Assembly: GCF_001667925.1 (NCBI RefSeq)
Contig: NZ_LZJR01000165.1
Span: 1-64,000, forward strand
DNA from: Mycobacterium sp. E2479
Lineage (GTDB): Bacteria; Actinomycetota; Actinomycetes; Mycobacteriales; Mycobacteriaceae
Length of the DNA stretch: 64,000 bases
Reading direction: 5' to 3'
Numbering within the stretch: position 1 is the stretch's first letter; each line of letters begins with the position of its first letter. The position numbers were made by a program, and so were the translations under genes. Below, piece by piece: positions 44,588 to 54,097 of this stretch. Below the pieces are notes generated by a model, which was not told the origin of the DNA, made no database searches, and worked only from the letters and a program-made list of their open reading frames with translations.

Positions 44588-44715
44588 GTTCTCCTGCCAG
44601 CAGAGTCAGTGGATCGCAGCTACGCGGCCCTCCCGACCCCTGCTGCACCCTTTACACGGTACCGGCTCGGCTGCGTGATCCGGCCGGGCAGCGATGGCTG
44701 GATCAGTCGCGCAGC

Positions 44716-44807
44716 GACCCGCAGCGCCCGGCTTCGCCGCGCTTGCGATCGCCTTAACCCAACGGCGCCGACCCGCAGCGCCCGGCTTCGCCGCGCTTGC
44801 GATCGCC
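44716..44807. repeat. 38-bp direct repeat, two identical copies
   Basis: Positions 44716-44753 and 44770-44807 are identical over 38 bp with a 16-bp spacer. The unit is GC-rich (CCGGCTTCGCCGCGC core) and sits between the Rv3802c-like gene and the mpt51 stop codon. It looks like a small interspersed repeat; no coding content. Confidence 0.9.
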
Positions 44808-44808
44808 G

Positions 44809-45720
44809 CTAGCGAATTGCGCCGACGATTTCACCCGACATCGCCCCGAGCTGCCCCGACCATGAACCCCAGCCGTTGTCGCCGCCCGCGGGAAAGTCGA
44901 AGTGGCCGTTGTGACCGCCGTTGCTGCGGTACTGCTGGTAAAACTCGCGCGAACTGCCCATCGCCGCGCCGGCCTGGCCGATCATCGCGGCATCGTCGCC
45001 GCCCATGTTCGTCGGGCTGTAGACCCAGACGCGGGTGTTGTTCTGCGCCAGCAGCGAGGCGTGCACGTAGGGATCGTGCCACTTCCACCGGCCCAGCTGC
45101 GGGGCTCCCCACATGCCGTTGCCGTCGACGCCGCCGAACTGCTGCAGGCCGGCCAGGATCGCGCCGTTGTAGTTTGTGCTCGACGGGTAGAGGAATCCGG
45201 ACAGCGACCCGGCGAAGCCGAAGCGATCGGGGTGGAAGGTGGCAAGAGCCATCGCACCATAGCCACCCTGCGAGGCACCGACGGCGGCGTGGCCGCCGGG
45301 CGCCAGGCCCTTGTTGGCCGCCAGCCAATCGGGCAGCTCGCTGGACAGGAACGTGTCCCACTGCTTGCTGCCGTCCTGCTCCCAGTTGGTGTACATGCTC
45401 CACGCGCCGCCGGCCGGGGCCACCACCGAGATGCCCTTGCCGCCGAGGGTGTTCATCGCGTTGCCGGCGGTGACCCAGTTGCTCACGTCCGGGGCCGCGT
45501 TGAAGGCGTCCAGCAGGTAGACCGCGTGCGGGCCACCGGCCATGAAGGCCACCGGGATGTCGCGGCCCATCGCCGCCGACGGAACCATCAGGCTTTCGTA
45601 GCCTGCCGCTCTGGCCTTGCCGGCCGTCGCGGCGGTCTGCAGCGCGAAGGCCAACCCGACCGCCAGCACGGCTACGCAGAACACCCGCAAAAGCGCCGAC
45701 ATACCCCGCACGACCGTCAT
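44809..45720 (-). CDS. fbpD: MPT51/FbpD, antigen 85-like secreted protein
   Basis: 303-aa protein, collinear with M. tuberculosis Rv3803c (MPT51). A signal peptide (MTVVRGMSALLRVFCVAVLA) is followed by an alpha/beta hydrolase fold of the Ag85 family. In M. tuberculosis MPT51 the nucleophile position is Ala (GAAQG) and the protein is not a mycolyltransferase. Here the same place reads GASQG, with Ser150. The His of the Ag85 triad is still absent (GDNGWGSW instead of GTHxW), so mycolyltransferase activity remains unlikely. The ATG at 45720 has GGAGGG upstream. A 31-codon upstream extension was rejected. 152 bp from fbpA. Confidence 0.95.
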   Translation of the reverse strand: MTVVRGMSALLRVFCVAVLAVGLAFALQTAATAGKARAAGYESLMVPSAAMGRDIPVAFMAGGPHAVYLLDAFNAAPDVSNWVTAGNAMNTLGGKGISVVAPAGGAWSMYTNWEQDGSKQWDTFLSSELPDWLAANKGLAPGGHAAVGASQGGYGAMALATFHPDRFGFAGSLSGFLYPSSTNYNGAILAGLQQFGGVDGNGMWGAPQLGRWKWHDPYVHASLLAQNNTRVWVYSPTNMGGDDAAMIGQAGAAMGSSREFYQQYRSNGGHNGHFDFPAGGDNGWGSWSGQLGAMSGEIVGAIR

Positions 45721-45820
45721 GTCCACCCTCCATCGTGTAGTCGCTGAAAGCACATTAGCCAGCGCCGTAGTTCCCCCGCGCGCCGGGTAGTGAAACAAGT
45801 CACACGCCCACACACAACAA

Positions 45821-45850
45821 GCGGCGGAAACCCCTGAGGGTTCCCGCCGC
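45821..45850 (-). terminator. Rho-independent terminator between fbpA and fbpD
   Basis: A 13-bp stem with one mismatch and a 4-nt loop lies 23 bp beyond the fbpA stop on its strand; TTGTTGTG follows on the minus strand. It likely separates fbpA from fbpD transcripts. Confidence 0.75.
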
Positions 45851-45872
45851 TCGTCGTTACTGCTCTGCGTGT

Positions 45873-46910
45873 TTAGGTGCCCTGGCCATTACCGGCGTTG
45901 GCGGCCGTGGCCGGACCCGCACCCGGGGTGGCGCCCAGAGTCGACTGCAGGTCGGGCAGCATGGCGTGCACCTGCGCGCCCCAGTAGGGCCAGTCGTGGG
46001 TGCCGTTGGCGTCGAAGTTCCACACCGCGTTGTGGCCACCGGCGGCGTTGTAGGCGTCCTGGAACTTCAGGTTGCTGGTCCGCACGAAGCCCTCGAGGAA
46101 CTTCGCCGGCAGGTTGTCGCCGCCCAGGTCCGACGGCTTGCCGTTACCGCAGTACACCCAGATGCGGGTGTTGTTGGCGACCAGCTTGCCGACCTGAAGC
46201 GATGGGTCGTTGCGGGCCCACGCCGGGTCCTCCTTGGGACCCCACATGTCGGCGGTCTTGTAGCCACCGGCGTCACCCATGGCCAGGCCGATCAGCGACG
46301 GGCCCATCCCCTGCGACGGGTCCAGCAGCGCCGACAGCGAGCCGGCGTAAATGAACTGCTGCGGGTGGTAGGCGGCCAGGATCAGCGCCGACGAGCCGGC
46401 CATCGACAGACCGACCACAGCGCTGCCGGTCGGCTTCACCTGCTTCTGCGACGACAGGTACTGGGGCAGCTCGCTGGTTAGGAAGGTCTCCCACTTGTAG
46501 GTGGTGCAGCCGGCCTTGCCACAGGCGGGCTTGTACCAGTCGGAGTAGAAGCTGGACTGGCCACCGACCGGCAGGGCAACCGAAATGCCGGACTGGAGGT
46601 ACCACTCGAACACCGGGGTGTTGATGTCCCAACCGTTGAAGTCGTCCTGCGCGCGCATACCGTCGAGCAGGTACAGCGCGGGTGAGTTGGCGCCACCGCT
46701 TTGGAACTGAACCTTGATGTCGCGGCCCATTGCGGCGGACGGAACCTGCAGGTACTCCACCGGCAGACCCGGGCGAGAGAAGGCCCCGGCGGTCGCCGAG
46801 CCTCCGACGGCGCCAATCAGGCCCGAGAGCAGCGCCGCACCCGCGGCCGCCACGACGAGCCGGCGCGGCATACCCGCCACGGCGCCGCGCAATCTGTCGA
46901 CAAGCGTCAT
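45873..46910 (-). CDS. fbpA: Antigen 85A mycolyltransferase
   Basis: 345-aa precursor, collinear with M. tuberculosis Rv3804c (338 aa). A signal peptide (about 43 residues, ending TAGA before FSRPGLPVEYLQVPS) exports it; the mature enzyme transfers mycolate between trehalose monomycolates and to arabinogalactan, and binds fibronectin. Catalytic Ser169 in GLSMAGSS and His305 in GTHDW are present, with the Cys pair in ACGKAGC. The C-terminus is extended by a Gly/Ala/Asn-rich tail. The ATG at 46910 has AGGAAG upstream. 390 bp of non-coding sequence upstream probably carries its own promoter. Confidence 0.97.
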   Translation of the reverse strand: MTLVDRLRGAVAGMPRRLVVAAAGAALLSGLIGAVGGSATAGAFSRPGLPVEYLQVPSAAMGRDIKVQFQSGGANSPALYLLDGMRAQDDFNGWDINTPVFEWYLQSGISVALPVGGQSSFYSDWYKPACGKAGCTTYKWETFLTSELPQYLSSQKQVKPTGSAVVGLSMAGSSALILAAYHPQQFIYAGSLSALLDPSQGMGPSLIGLAMGDAGGYKTADMWGPKEDPAWARNDPSLQVGKLVANNTRIWVYCGNGKPSDLGGDNLPAKFLEGFVRTSNLKFQDAYNAAGGHNAVWNFDANGTHDWPYWGAQVHAMLPDLQSTLGATPGAGPATAANAGNGQGT

Positions 46911-47300
46911 CCTTGCTTCCTCATCCTTCTTGCGGCCTTTCGGCGCATTTCACCGATCGGTCACTGTCTTGATTGGTCGAACTGCCTGCACAAACCCGAA
47001 TGCACGGCTTCTTATCAGACCGTCGCGGTCCGCATCGTCGCCGCGCCAAGCGCAGGAGTGCTCGTGTAGTCAACCACACGTTGCGCCGTTCGGTCGCATC
47101 GAGGCACGGGGACGGGCCGTCGAGCGGCCCTCGTACCCAGCGGTTTTCAACCGCAACATGTGTCTAAAAAGCAATGATTCACATGTGCTTGACGGCCGTC
47201 GCCAGCTGGTGAGAGGCCAAATGTGATGTTGCTACCATTTTTTCGCGGGTGGCGCGCTGTGATTTGTTCGACGTATGCCGAAATTTCTTCTGCGCGACGC
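46911..47300. other. 390-bp intergenic region upstream of fbpA
   Basis: No gene is supported. It holds the fbpA ribosome-binding site, an inverted repeat GGGCCG-TCGAG-CGGCCC at 47114-47130 and a smaller one at 47141-47153. The rest is AT-richer than the coding flanks and probably contains the fbpA promoter and the end of the aftB transcript. Confidence 0.6.
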
Positions 47301-49232
47301 TTACTCGCGAGGTGGGGGCGGCACCTCTTCGGGTACCGGCAGCCCACACCGGGCCAGTTCGTAGCGCGGCACCCGGTCGATCCGGTACTTGGTGAACCGG
47401 TAGGAATTCACCAGGTTGGACAAGAACCGGTGCGGGGTCATCGGGGCGCGCACCGAGCTGAGCACCGCCTTCGTATCCGGGCATTGCAACGCCGACACGG
47501 CCTGCGCGACCCACTGCGCGTCCAGGTAGCCCGGAATCCCCGGTGGCAACTTCACCCAGGGGCCGTCGGCGATCACCCAGTCGGGAAAGAGGTTCTTGTC
47601 GTGCCCGATGCGGCCGTGCTTGAGCCGTTCCGTGTGTTGCGCAAGCGGATTCGCCAAACCGATCTGATCGATCACCCTGACATCGAGCCCGACATTCATG
47701 CCAACCATGCCGAGGTTGGTGAAAAACACGGCATGCTGGGGTTTTTGCGGGGACTTGTCGCCCGGCGGTGGCTGGGCCATCGGCACCAGGTCCCACTGGA
47801 TGTAATTGCCCGACGGAAGTAGTAGCGCCCCTTCGGGGGTGTTGTTGAGGGCGGTGAGGATCGCCGCCATGCGCGGATAGCCCAGATAGTCCGCGGCGGT
47901 CAGCGGATGTGCGCGACCAGTGGCCTGGGCATAGAAGCGGCGTTCGTCAACGATCCCGGAGTAGGTGACGTGGGTGGCATCGTCGCCCATCCCCGGTGAG
48001 TTCGCCGCCCAGAGCGCCCATCCGGCCAGTCCCAGCCACAACGCGCCCGCGGCGCCGGCCACCCAGTTGCCGGTCTCCCGCGAATAGTCCTGGCCGTCGG
48101 GGATGGCGATCGGGATGACCGCGACCGGAGCCAGCAGACAGAACAACGGAGCCAGCAGCACGCGTGCATGCATGAAGTCGCCGCCTTGCCGGATCCAGTA
48201 CAGGGCCTGCAACAGACCGCTCACCACTACCCACGCCACCACCGCGGGCGGACTGTGCACGGCCCGGGCCAGCCGCCCGTAGTTGGGCGCCAGCGCCGGG
48301 CGCAAAAACGACGGCCGCCGACGGGCGGCGAACAGCAGCACCCCCAGCAGCACGAGGAGCACCACGGGTATCCACACCGCGTAGGGCGCATCGAAGTTGG
48401 AGAGGTAGATCATGCCCTGTGACCACTTGTCCCCGGCCGCGTCCTTGGCCAGGGCGGTACCGGGTACCAGCAGGCCGTAATAACCCATGCGAAAGACCTC
48501 GTAGGCGACCGGCACGAAACCCCCGGCCACCACGATCAGCACCCGGCGCTGCCAGGTCCGGGCGGCGATCAGCATCATGATTAGGGCCAGGCCGCCCATC
48601 AGCGCCAGCTCGGGCCGGACCAGCACACTGAACCCGGCGACGAAAGCCAGCAGGCCGGCGAACACTTTGTTGTCCGGGCGGTTGCGCACCGGCTGCGCCC
48701 AGCAGACCATCATCCACCACACCAGCCCGAGATAGGCCAGCGCCAAACCGCTCTCCAGGCCGGACGTGGCGAAGTCGCGCGCCGGGGGCAGAGCGATATA
48801 CACCAGCGCGCCGGCGGGCAACATGACGGCCTTGCGGCCCCGCAGGCTCGGCGCGTACAGCCTTGCGGCGCCCAGCATCGCCCACGCCACACCCGCGACC
48901 GAAAGCACCAGCGCGAGCGCGAGCGCCACGTACTCCATGCGCAGTGGGCCGCCCACCCAGCTACCGACGTACATCAGGTAGGTCCAGGCGGTCGAGGTGT
49001 TGGCTTCGACCCGCTCGCCCTGGTTGAACACCGGTCCGTTGCCCGCGAGCAGATTGCGCACCGTGCGCAGCACGATGAGGCCGTCGTCGGCGATCCAGCG
49101 GCGCTGCCAACTCCCCCAGCCGAACAGCAGGGCGACCAACGCCACGCTGATCCACAGGCTGACCCGCACCATGGTGGTGTACGGAAACACCGGCCAGCCG
49201 GGCCGCCTGATCACCGGCCGGCTGCGCATCAT
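47301..49232 (-). CDS. aftB: Arabinofuranosyltransferase AftB
   Basis: 643-aa membrane glycosyltransferase (GT89, GT-C), collinear with M. tuberculosis Rv3805c (627 aa). It adds the terminal beta-1,2 arabinofuranose residues that carry mycolates. First helix MVRVSLWISVALVALLFGWG is followed by the acidic loop RRWIADDGLIVLRTVRNLLAGNGPVFNQGE, where the two Asp form the GT-C active site. About ten helices precede a periplasmic domain with VTYSGIVDERRFYAQATGRAHPLTAADYLGYPR. The chosen ATG (49232) lies 29 bp after ubiA; the ATG at 49172, nearer the M. tuberculosis start, is the alternative. A longer frame lies inside ubiA. Confidence 0.93.
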   Translation of the reverse strand: MMRSRPVIRRPGWPVFPYTTMVRVSLWISVALVALLFGWGSWQRRWIADDGLIVLRTVRNLLAGNGPVFNQGERVEANTSTAWTYLMYVGSWVGGPLRMEYVALALALVLSVAGVAWAMLGAARLYAPSLRGRKAVMLPAGALVYIALPPARDFATSGLESGLALAYLGLVWWMMVCWAQPVRNRPDNKVFAGLLAFVAGFSVLVRPELALMGGLALIMMLIAARTWQRRVLIVVAGGFVPVAYEVFRMGYYGLLVPGTALAKDAAGDKWSQGMIYLSNFDAPYAVWIPVVLLVLLGVLLFAARRRPSFLRPALAPNYGRLARAVHSPPAVVAWVVVSGLLQALYWIRQGGDFMHARVLLAPLFCLLAPVAVIPIAIPDGQDYSRETGNWVAGAAGALWLGLAGWALWAANSPGMGDDATHVTYSGIVDERRFYAQATGRAHPLTAADYLGYPRMAAILTALNNTPEGALLLPSGNYIQWDLVPMAQPPPGDKSPQKPQHAVFFTNLGMVGMNVGLDVRVIDQIGLANPLAQHTERLKHGRIGHDKNLFPDWVIADGPWVKLPPGIPGYLDAQWVAQAVSALQCPDTKAVLSSVRAPMTPHRFLSNLVNSYRFTKYRIDRVPRYELARCGLPVPEEVPPPPRE

Positions 49233-49260
49233 CCGCGCTTTGAGAGCCTGCAGTTCGGGG

Positions 49261-50169
49261 CTAACCGAAGGCAACGGCGGCTCCGACTGTCGCGATCCAC
49301 GCCAAAAACAGCAGCTGCAGCACCCGGTCACGCAGCGCGATGTCTTCGGGTTCGCCGGCCAGCCCGCCGTCGACGTCGACCGCGTAGCGCAGGATGGCGA
49401 TGGTGAACGGGACCATGGACACCGCGAACCAAGATCCTGAGTGGCGGTCACGCTCGAACGCCCACAGGCCGTAGCAGATCACCACCGCGGTGGCCGACAG
49501 CGTCCAGACGAATCGCAGGTAGGTGCTGGTGTAGCTCTCCAGCGACTTGCGAATTGCCGCGCCGGTGCGCTCGGCGAGTTGCAACTCCGCGTAGCGCTTG
49601 CCCGCCACCATGAACAGCGAAGCGAACGCTGCCGACAACAGAAACCACTGCGACAGCGGGATATCGGTGGCCACGCCGCCGGCGATCGCCCGCAGCAGAT
49701 ACGCCGACGACACTATGCAAATGTCAAGCACGGCTTGATGTTTGAGGCCGAAACAGTACGCCAGCTGCATCACGAGGTAGACGGCCATCACCAGTGTCAG
49801 GTTCGGCGTCACGATCCAAGCGATGCCCAGCGAAGCCACACCCAGCAGAACCGCCAGGAAGTAGGCCAGCCACTCGGGGACGTTGCCGGCTGCGATCGGG
49901 CGAAACCGTTTGGTCGGGTGCTCGCGGTCGGCCTCGACGTCGCGCACATCGTTGACCAGATACACCGACGAGGCCCCCAGGCTGAACACCACGAACGCCA
50001 ACCCCACCTGCGTGAGCATCTGTGGGTAGTCATACCGAATACCGCTGCCCAGCCCGGCCACCGGAGCGGCCAGCACCAATACGTTCTTCACCCATTGCCG
50101 GGGTCGTATCGCCTTGATCACCCCGGTGACCAGGTTGCCCGACGGTCGGGTCACGACGTCCTCACTCAT
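49261..50169 (-). CDS. ubiA: Decaprenylphosphoryl-5-phosphoribose synthase UbiA
   Basis: 302-aa polytopic prenyltransferase, collinear with M. tuberculosis Rv3806c. It joins decaprenyl phosphate to phosphoribosyl pyrophosphate, the first committed step to decaprenylphosphoryl-arabinose. The first Asp-rich motif N73-D-V-R-D-V-E-A-D and the following REHPTKRFRPIAAG are the UbiA signature; a second, YxxD-like motif is less clear. About nine helices. In M. tuberculosis, mutations here raise ethambutol resistance. It starts inside the stop of the PAP2 gene (ATGA), hence translational coupling. Confidence 0.95.
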   Translation of the reverse strand: MSEDVVTRPSGNLVTGVIKAIRPRQWVKNVLVLAAPVAGLGSGIRYDYPQMLTQVGLAFVVFSLGASSVYLVNDVRDVEADREHPTKRFRPIAAGNVPEWLAYFLAVLLGVASLGIAWIVTPNLTLVMAVYLVMQLAYCFGLKHQAVLDICIVSSAYLLRAIAGGVATDIPLSQWFLLSAAFASLFMVAGKRYAELQLAERTGAAIRKSLESYTSTYLRFVWTLSATAVVICYGLWAFERDRHSGSWFAVSMVPFTIAILRYAVDVDGGLAGEPEDIALRDRVLQLLFLAWIATVGAAVAFG

Positions 50170-50708
50170 TCGGCTTCACCTCTTGCGACCTCTCGTGCGC
50201 GGCGCGCGATCGCCGCAACGACGGCACCGAGGGCGATGCCGAAGGCCACGTCGCTGGGGTAGTGCACACCCAGCAGCATCCGCGACAACGCCATCGGCGG
50301 CACCAAGACAGCAGGCAGTGGTAGACCGGCGGTGCGGCCCAGCAGAATCGCCGCAGCGGTGGTCGACGTGGCATGTGCGGAGGGAAAACTCAGTTGGCTC
50401 GGCGTGCCGACGTTCACCACGACTGCGGGATGGGACGGCCGCTTACGACGCACGATCCGCTTGACGATGACGGCGGTGGTGTGTGCGGCGAACGCCCCTG
50501 CCCCGGCCACCAGCCAGTCCCACCGCCGCTTCGGGGACAGCACCGCCCCGAGGACGGCGACGGCCACCCACCCGATGCTGTGCTCACCGAAGTGGGACAG
50601 CGCACGCGCCACGGGGAGCGCCCCGGGACGATCGCTCAATGCGGCCTGGACGGCGACCAGCGCGGCCACCTCGCCGCGCGGTGCCTCTGCGGCAGCGGCC
50701 TCATGCAT
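50166..50708 (-). CDS. PAP2-family phosphatase, decaprenylphosphoryl-5-phosphoribose phosphatase (Rv3807c-like)
   Basis: 180-aa membrane protein of the PAP2 superfamily, collinear with M. tuberculosis Rv3807c. The three phosphatase motifs are visible: KRIVRRKRPSHP, SFPSAHATSTTAA and SRMLLGVHYPSDVAFG. It probably removes the 5-phosphate from the product of UbiA, giving the substrate of DprE1, though the enzyme is reported non-essential in M. smegmatis. Its ATG overlaps the last 8 bp of glfT2 and its stop overlaps the ubiA start, so the genes are tightly coupled. Confidence 0.92.
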   Translation of the reverse strand: MHEAAAAEAPRGEVAALVAVQAALSDRPGALPVARALSHFGEHSIGWVAVAVLGAVLSPKRRWDWLVAGAGAFAAHTTAVIVKRIVRRKRPSHPAVVVNVGTPSQLSFPSAHATSTTAAAILLGRTAGLPLPAVLVPPMALSRMLLGVHYPSDVAFGIALGAVVAAIARRAREVARGEAE

Positions 50709-52587
50709 GTTCTGCGGCTGGCAGCAACGCCGTCTCCCACTTCTGCTTGCTGGACAACACGGGCAGCGCGTCGCGGTACACCCGCCGCATCTCGTCGAAC
50801 CGGCTGAGCAGCTGACGCTGACGGCGCAGCGATGCGAACAACAGCGAGAACATCTTTCGCCGGTCCCGCTGGCGGTAGACCACGCCGCAACCGTCGGCCG
50901 TGGTGACCGTCACGCCGTCGACCGTGCACAGCCGGAACCAGCGCGCATCCTGGGTCGGCACGTTGAACTCGGGCCGCGTGTGGGATTGCGTGTCAGCCTT
51001 GGTGATGTTGTGCAGGATTCCACGTGCCAGCCGGTAGCTGATGGACACCGGATTCACCGGCGGCTTCATCGCCTTGGTTTTGTGCTGGGGCGCCGCGAGT
51101 TCGCTTGCCGCCGGCAGCACGACGGCGTCCGGGTAATCCTTGCGCAGGCGATGCACCTCGGGCAGTGCGGATTCCAGTATCGAGAAGATGTGTTCAGGCC
51201 CGGCGAGGAAGTCGTCGATGGCCCTGTTCTGAATTGCGACCGTCGAATACTCAAGGCAGGCAAGGTGTTTGAGTGTCGCCTTGAGGTGGCTGCGGACCAG
51301 GCCGGTGATGTCGCGGTCCCAGTGCAAGGCGGCCACCACCAGCCGGTTGCGCAGATGGAAGTAGGCCTGCCAGTCAATGGCGTCGTCCTTGTCGCTCCAG
51401 GCCATGTGCCAGATCGCGGCGCCGGGCAGCGTGACGGTCGGATAGCCGTGCTCACCGGCACGCAGACCGTACTCGGCGTCGTCCCACTTGATGAACAGCG
51501 GCAGCGGCTGGCCCAGCTCCTCGGCGACCTGCCGCGGGATCATGCACGTCCACCAGCCGTTGAAGTCGACGTCGATGCGCCGGTGCAGCAGTGCGCTGCG
51601 AGAGTTCTTGCTGTTCAACGGGAATTCGGCGAAGTTGTGGTCGTACTCGGCGTGCGGAGCGGCGGTCCACATGAAGTTCGACTCGTCGACGACCTCGCCC
51701 ATGATGTGCAGATGCGACGGCTCCTGCAGGTTGAGCATCTGCCCGCCGATCAGCATCGGCGTCTTGGCGAAGCGGTGCAACGCCAGCACCCGCAGGATCG
51801 AGTCGGGTTCGATGCGGATGTCATCGTCCATGAACAGGATCTGTTGGCAGTCCGTGTTTTTCAGCGCCTCATACATCACGCGGCTGTAGCCGCCGGACCC
51901 GCCGAGGTTGGGCTGGTCGTGAATGGTCAGCCGGCTGCCCAGACCGGCGGCCGCGGCCGGGAAGTCCGGGTGATCGCGCACCTTGCGGGCGCCCTGGTCG
52001 GGAACGATGACCGCACCGATTACCGCGTCCACCAACGGATCCGCCGTGAGATCGGCCAGCGCGTTGACGCAGTCCGCGGGGCGGTTGAACGTGGGGATGC
52101 CGACGGCGATGTTGGCCGTGCCCGGAGCGGGCTCGGTGGCATACCAGCCGCCGCTGATCAGGTTGACCGCGGTGTCGGTGGTGATGTCGAACCAGATCCA
52201 GCCGCCGTCCTCGAAAGGCTTGAGCGCCACCTCGATCTCGACGATGGCCGGCTGCTCGTCGGTGCCCACGAATTGGCGGCCTTCCACGGAGATTCGCACC
52301 CCGGTGGCCTTGGTCCGGTACACGTCGACGCGTCCGGTTCCGGTCAGCTCGACGCGCAGCACCACCGACTGACAGATGGACCAGCGCCGCCAGTAGCTGG
52401 CCGGAAACGCGTTGAAATAGGTGGCGAACGATACCTCGGACTCTTTGCCGATCTCCAGCGAGGTACGGCTGGTGGCGTGGGCGCGCCGGGCGTTGGTCGT
52501 CGACTCCTCGAGATACAGCTTGCGCACGTCGAGCGGCTCACCGGGACGCGGCAGGATGATCCGGGACAGCAGGCTCACGGCACTCAT
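50701..52587 (-). CDS. glfT2: Galactofuranosyltransferase GlfT2
   Basis: 628-aa GT2 enzyme, collinear with M. tuberculosis Rv3808c (637 aa). It polymerises the galactan with alternating beta-1,5 and beta-1,6 galactofuranose. N-terminal beta-barrel (about 1-150), GT-A domain with the UDP/metal motif D254-D255-D256 in FMDDD, the catalytic-base region KWDDAEYGLRA, and IWHMAW contributing a metal-binding His, then a C-terminal helical domain. It is slightly shorter at both ends than the M. tuberculosis protein. ATG start 49 bp after glf, with AAGGAG about 12 nt upstream. Confidence 0.96.
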   Translation of the reverse strand: MSAVSLLSRIILPRPGEPLDVRKLYLEESTTNARRAHATSRTSLEIGKESEVSFATYFNAFPASYWRRWSICQSVVLRVELTGTGRVDVYRTKATGVRISVEGRQFVGTDEQPAIVEIEVALKPFEDGGWIWFDITTDTAVNLISGGWYATEPAPGTANIAVGIPTFNRPADCVNALADLTADPLVDAVIGAVIVPDQGARKVRDHPDFPAAAAGLGSRLTIHDQPNLGGSGGYSRVMYEALKNTDCQQILFMDDDIRIEPDSILRVLALHRFAKTPMLIGGQMLNLQEPSHLHIMGEVVDESNFMWTAAPHAEYDHNFAEFPLNSKNSRSALLHRRIDVDFNGWWTCMIPRQVAEELGQPLPLFIKWDDAEYGLRAGEHGYPTVTLPGAAIWHMAWSDKDDAIDWQAYFHLRNRLVVAALHWDRDITGLVRSHLKATLKHLACLEYSTVAIQNRAIDDFLAGPEHIFSILESALPEVHRLRKDYPDAVVLPAASELAAPQHKTKAMKPPVNPVSISYRLARGILHNITKADTQSHTRPEFNVPTQDARWFRLCTVDGVTVTTADGCGVVYRQRDRRKMFSLLFASLRRQRQLLSRFDEMRRVYRDALPVLSSKQKWETALLPAAEHA

Positions 52588-52636
52588 TGGGCGCCACTCC
52601 TTCTCATCGCATTGCTTCGCATCGTCATGGCGCGCA

Positions 52637-53845
52637 TCAGCGCGCGCCTTCCTCTTTGTTCTGGGCTTCCGTCAGGGATGCGCCGTCCCGCAGGTGCGGC
52701 GCGAGGACGTTGTCGTACATGTTCAAGGCGCTGGCGATGGCCATGTGCATATCCAGGTATTGGTAGGTGCCCAGCCGGCCGCCGAACAGTACCTTCGACG
52801 ACGCGGTCTCGGCCTTCGCCCTGGCCCGGTAGGCGGCCAACAGGGCGCGGTCGGCCTCGGTGTTGATCGGATAGTAGGGCTCGTCGTCGTCTTCGGCGAA
52901 GCGCGAATACTCCCGCATGATCACGGTTTTGTCGGCGGGATAGTCGCGCTCGGTGTGGAAGTGCCGGAACTCGTGGATGCGCGTGTATGGCACGTCCAGG
53001 TCGTTGTAGTTCATCACCGGCGTCCCCTGAAAATCACCGGTAGGCAACACTTCCACCTCGAAGTCCAGGGTGCGCCAACCGAGGCGGCCCTCGGCGTAGC
53101 CGAAGTAGCGGTCCAGCGGGCCCGTGTAGACGACCGGCGCGTCGGGGCTCTCCGCGCGCAGCTGGTCGCGCACGTCGAACCAATCGGTGTCCAGCCTGAC
53201 CTCGATGCGGTCGTCGGCGGCCATGTTGCGCAGCCAGGCCGTGTAACCGTCGACGGGCAGGCCCTCGTAGGTGTCGCTGAAGTAGCGGTTGTCGAAGGTG
53301 TAGCGCACCGGCAGCCGGGTGATGTTCGCGGCGGGCAGCTCCTTGGGGTCGGTCTGCCACTGCTTGGCGGTGTAGCCCTTGACGAACGCCTCGTAGAGGG
53401 GCCGGCCGATCAGCGAGATCGCCTTCTCTTCCAGGTTTTGCGCGTCGGCGGTGTCGATCTCGGCGGCCTGTTCGGCGATGAGCTTGCGGGCTTCGTCCGG
53501 GGTGAAGTACTTGCCGAAAAACTGCGACACCAGGCCCAGCCCCATCGGGAACTGGTAGGCCTGCCCGTTGTGCATCGCGAAGACGCGGTGACGGTAGTCG
53601 GTGAAGTCGGTGAACTGCCGCACGTAGTCCCACACCCTTTTGTTGGAGGTGTGGAACAAGTGGGCGCCGTACTTGTGCACCTCGATGCCGGTCTGGGGTT
53701 CGGCTTCCGAGTAGGCGTTGCCACCGATGTGTGGTCGGCGGTCCACGACGAGGACGCGCTTGCCGAGCTGGGTAGCCACGCGCTCGGCAATGGTCAGTCC
53801 GAAGAATCCAGAGCCGACGACGAAAAGATCGAAACGAGCTGTCAT
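52637..53845 (-). CDS. glf: UDP-galactopyranose mutase Glf
   Basis: 402-aa flavoenzyme, collinear with M. tuberculosis Rv3809c. It converts UDP-galactopyranose to UDP-galactofuranose, the donor of GlfT1 and GlfT2. The N-terminal FAD motif GSGFFGLTIAE, DRRPHIGGNAYSE, and KYGAHLFHT are typical, as is the C-terminal GGRLGTYQYLDMHMAIASAL that closes over FAD. Its ATG heads the minus-strand operon glf-glfT2-PAP2-ubiA-aftB. A TACCCT box lies 9 nt upstream on its strand, which suggests a very short leader. It is divergent from erp across 252 bp. Confidence 0.97.
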   Translation of the reverse strand: MTARFDLFVVGSGFFGLTIAERVATQLGKRVLVVDRRPHIGGNAYSEAEPQTGIEVHKYGAHLFHTSNKRVWDYVRQFTDFTDYRHRVFAMHNGQAYQFPMGLGLVSQFFGKYFTPDEARKLIAEQAAEIDTADAQNLEEKAISLIGRPLYEAFVKGYTAKQWQTDPKELPAANITRLPVRYTFDNRYFSDTYEGLPVDGYTAWLRNMAADDRIEVRLDTDWFDVRDQLRAESPDAPVVYTGPLDRYFGYAEGRLGWRTLDFEVEVLPTGDFQGTPVMNYNDLDVPYTRIHEFRHFHTERDYPADKTVIMREYSRFAEDDDEPYYPINTEADRALLAAYRARAKAETASSKVLFGGRLGTYQYLDMHMAIASALNMYDNVLAPHLRDGASLTEAQNKEEGAR

Positions 53846-54097
53846 CGGTTGCTTAGGGTATCCGACCGCGTGGCCCTAACCCATTTGGCGAGGCCATGCG
53901 GCGGCGTGGCTCCGTGACGACGGCCGTTGGGGCGCCCGGAATCCGCGATCACAGTCGGGGTCGCAATTGCCTCACGATTCAATATCACCACTCTAGTAAC
54001 AGGTTCACCACTCGTACCATCGACTCTGTGTGATTCCGCCAGATAGGAGCGGTGGGACGCGCCGACACAACACACAGTCAGATTTGAGGAGACTTCC

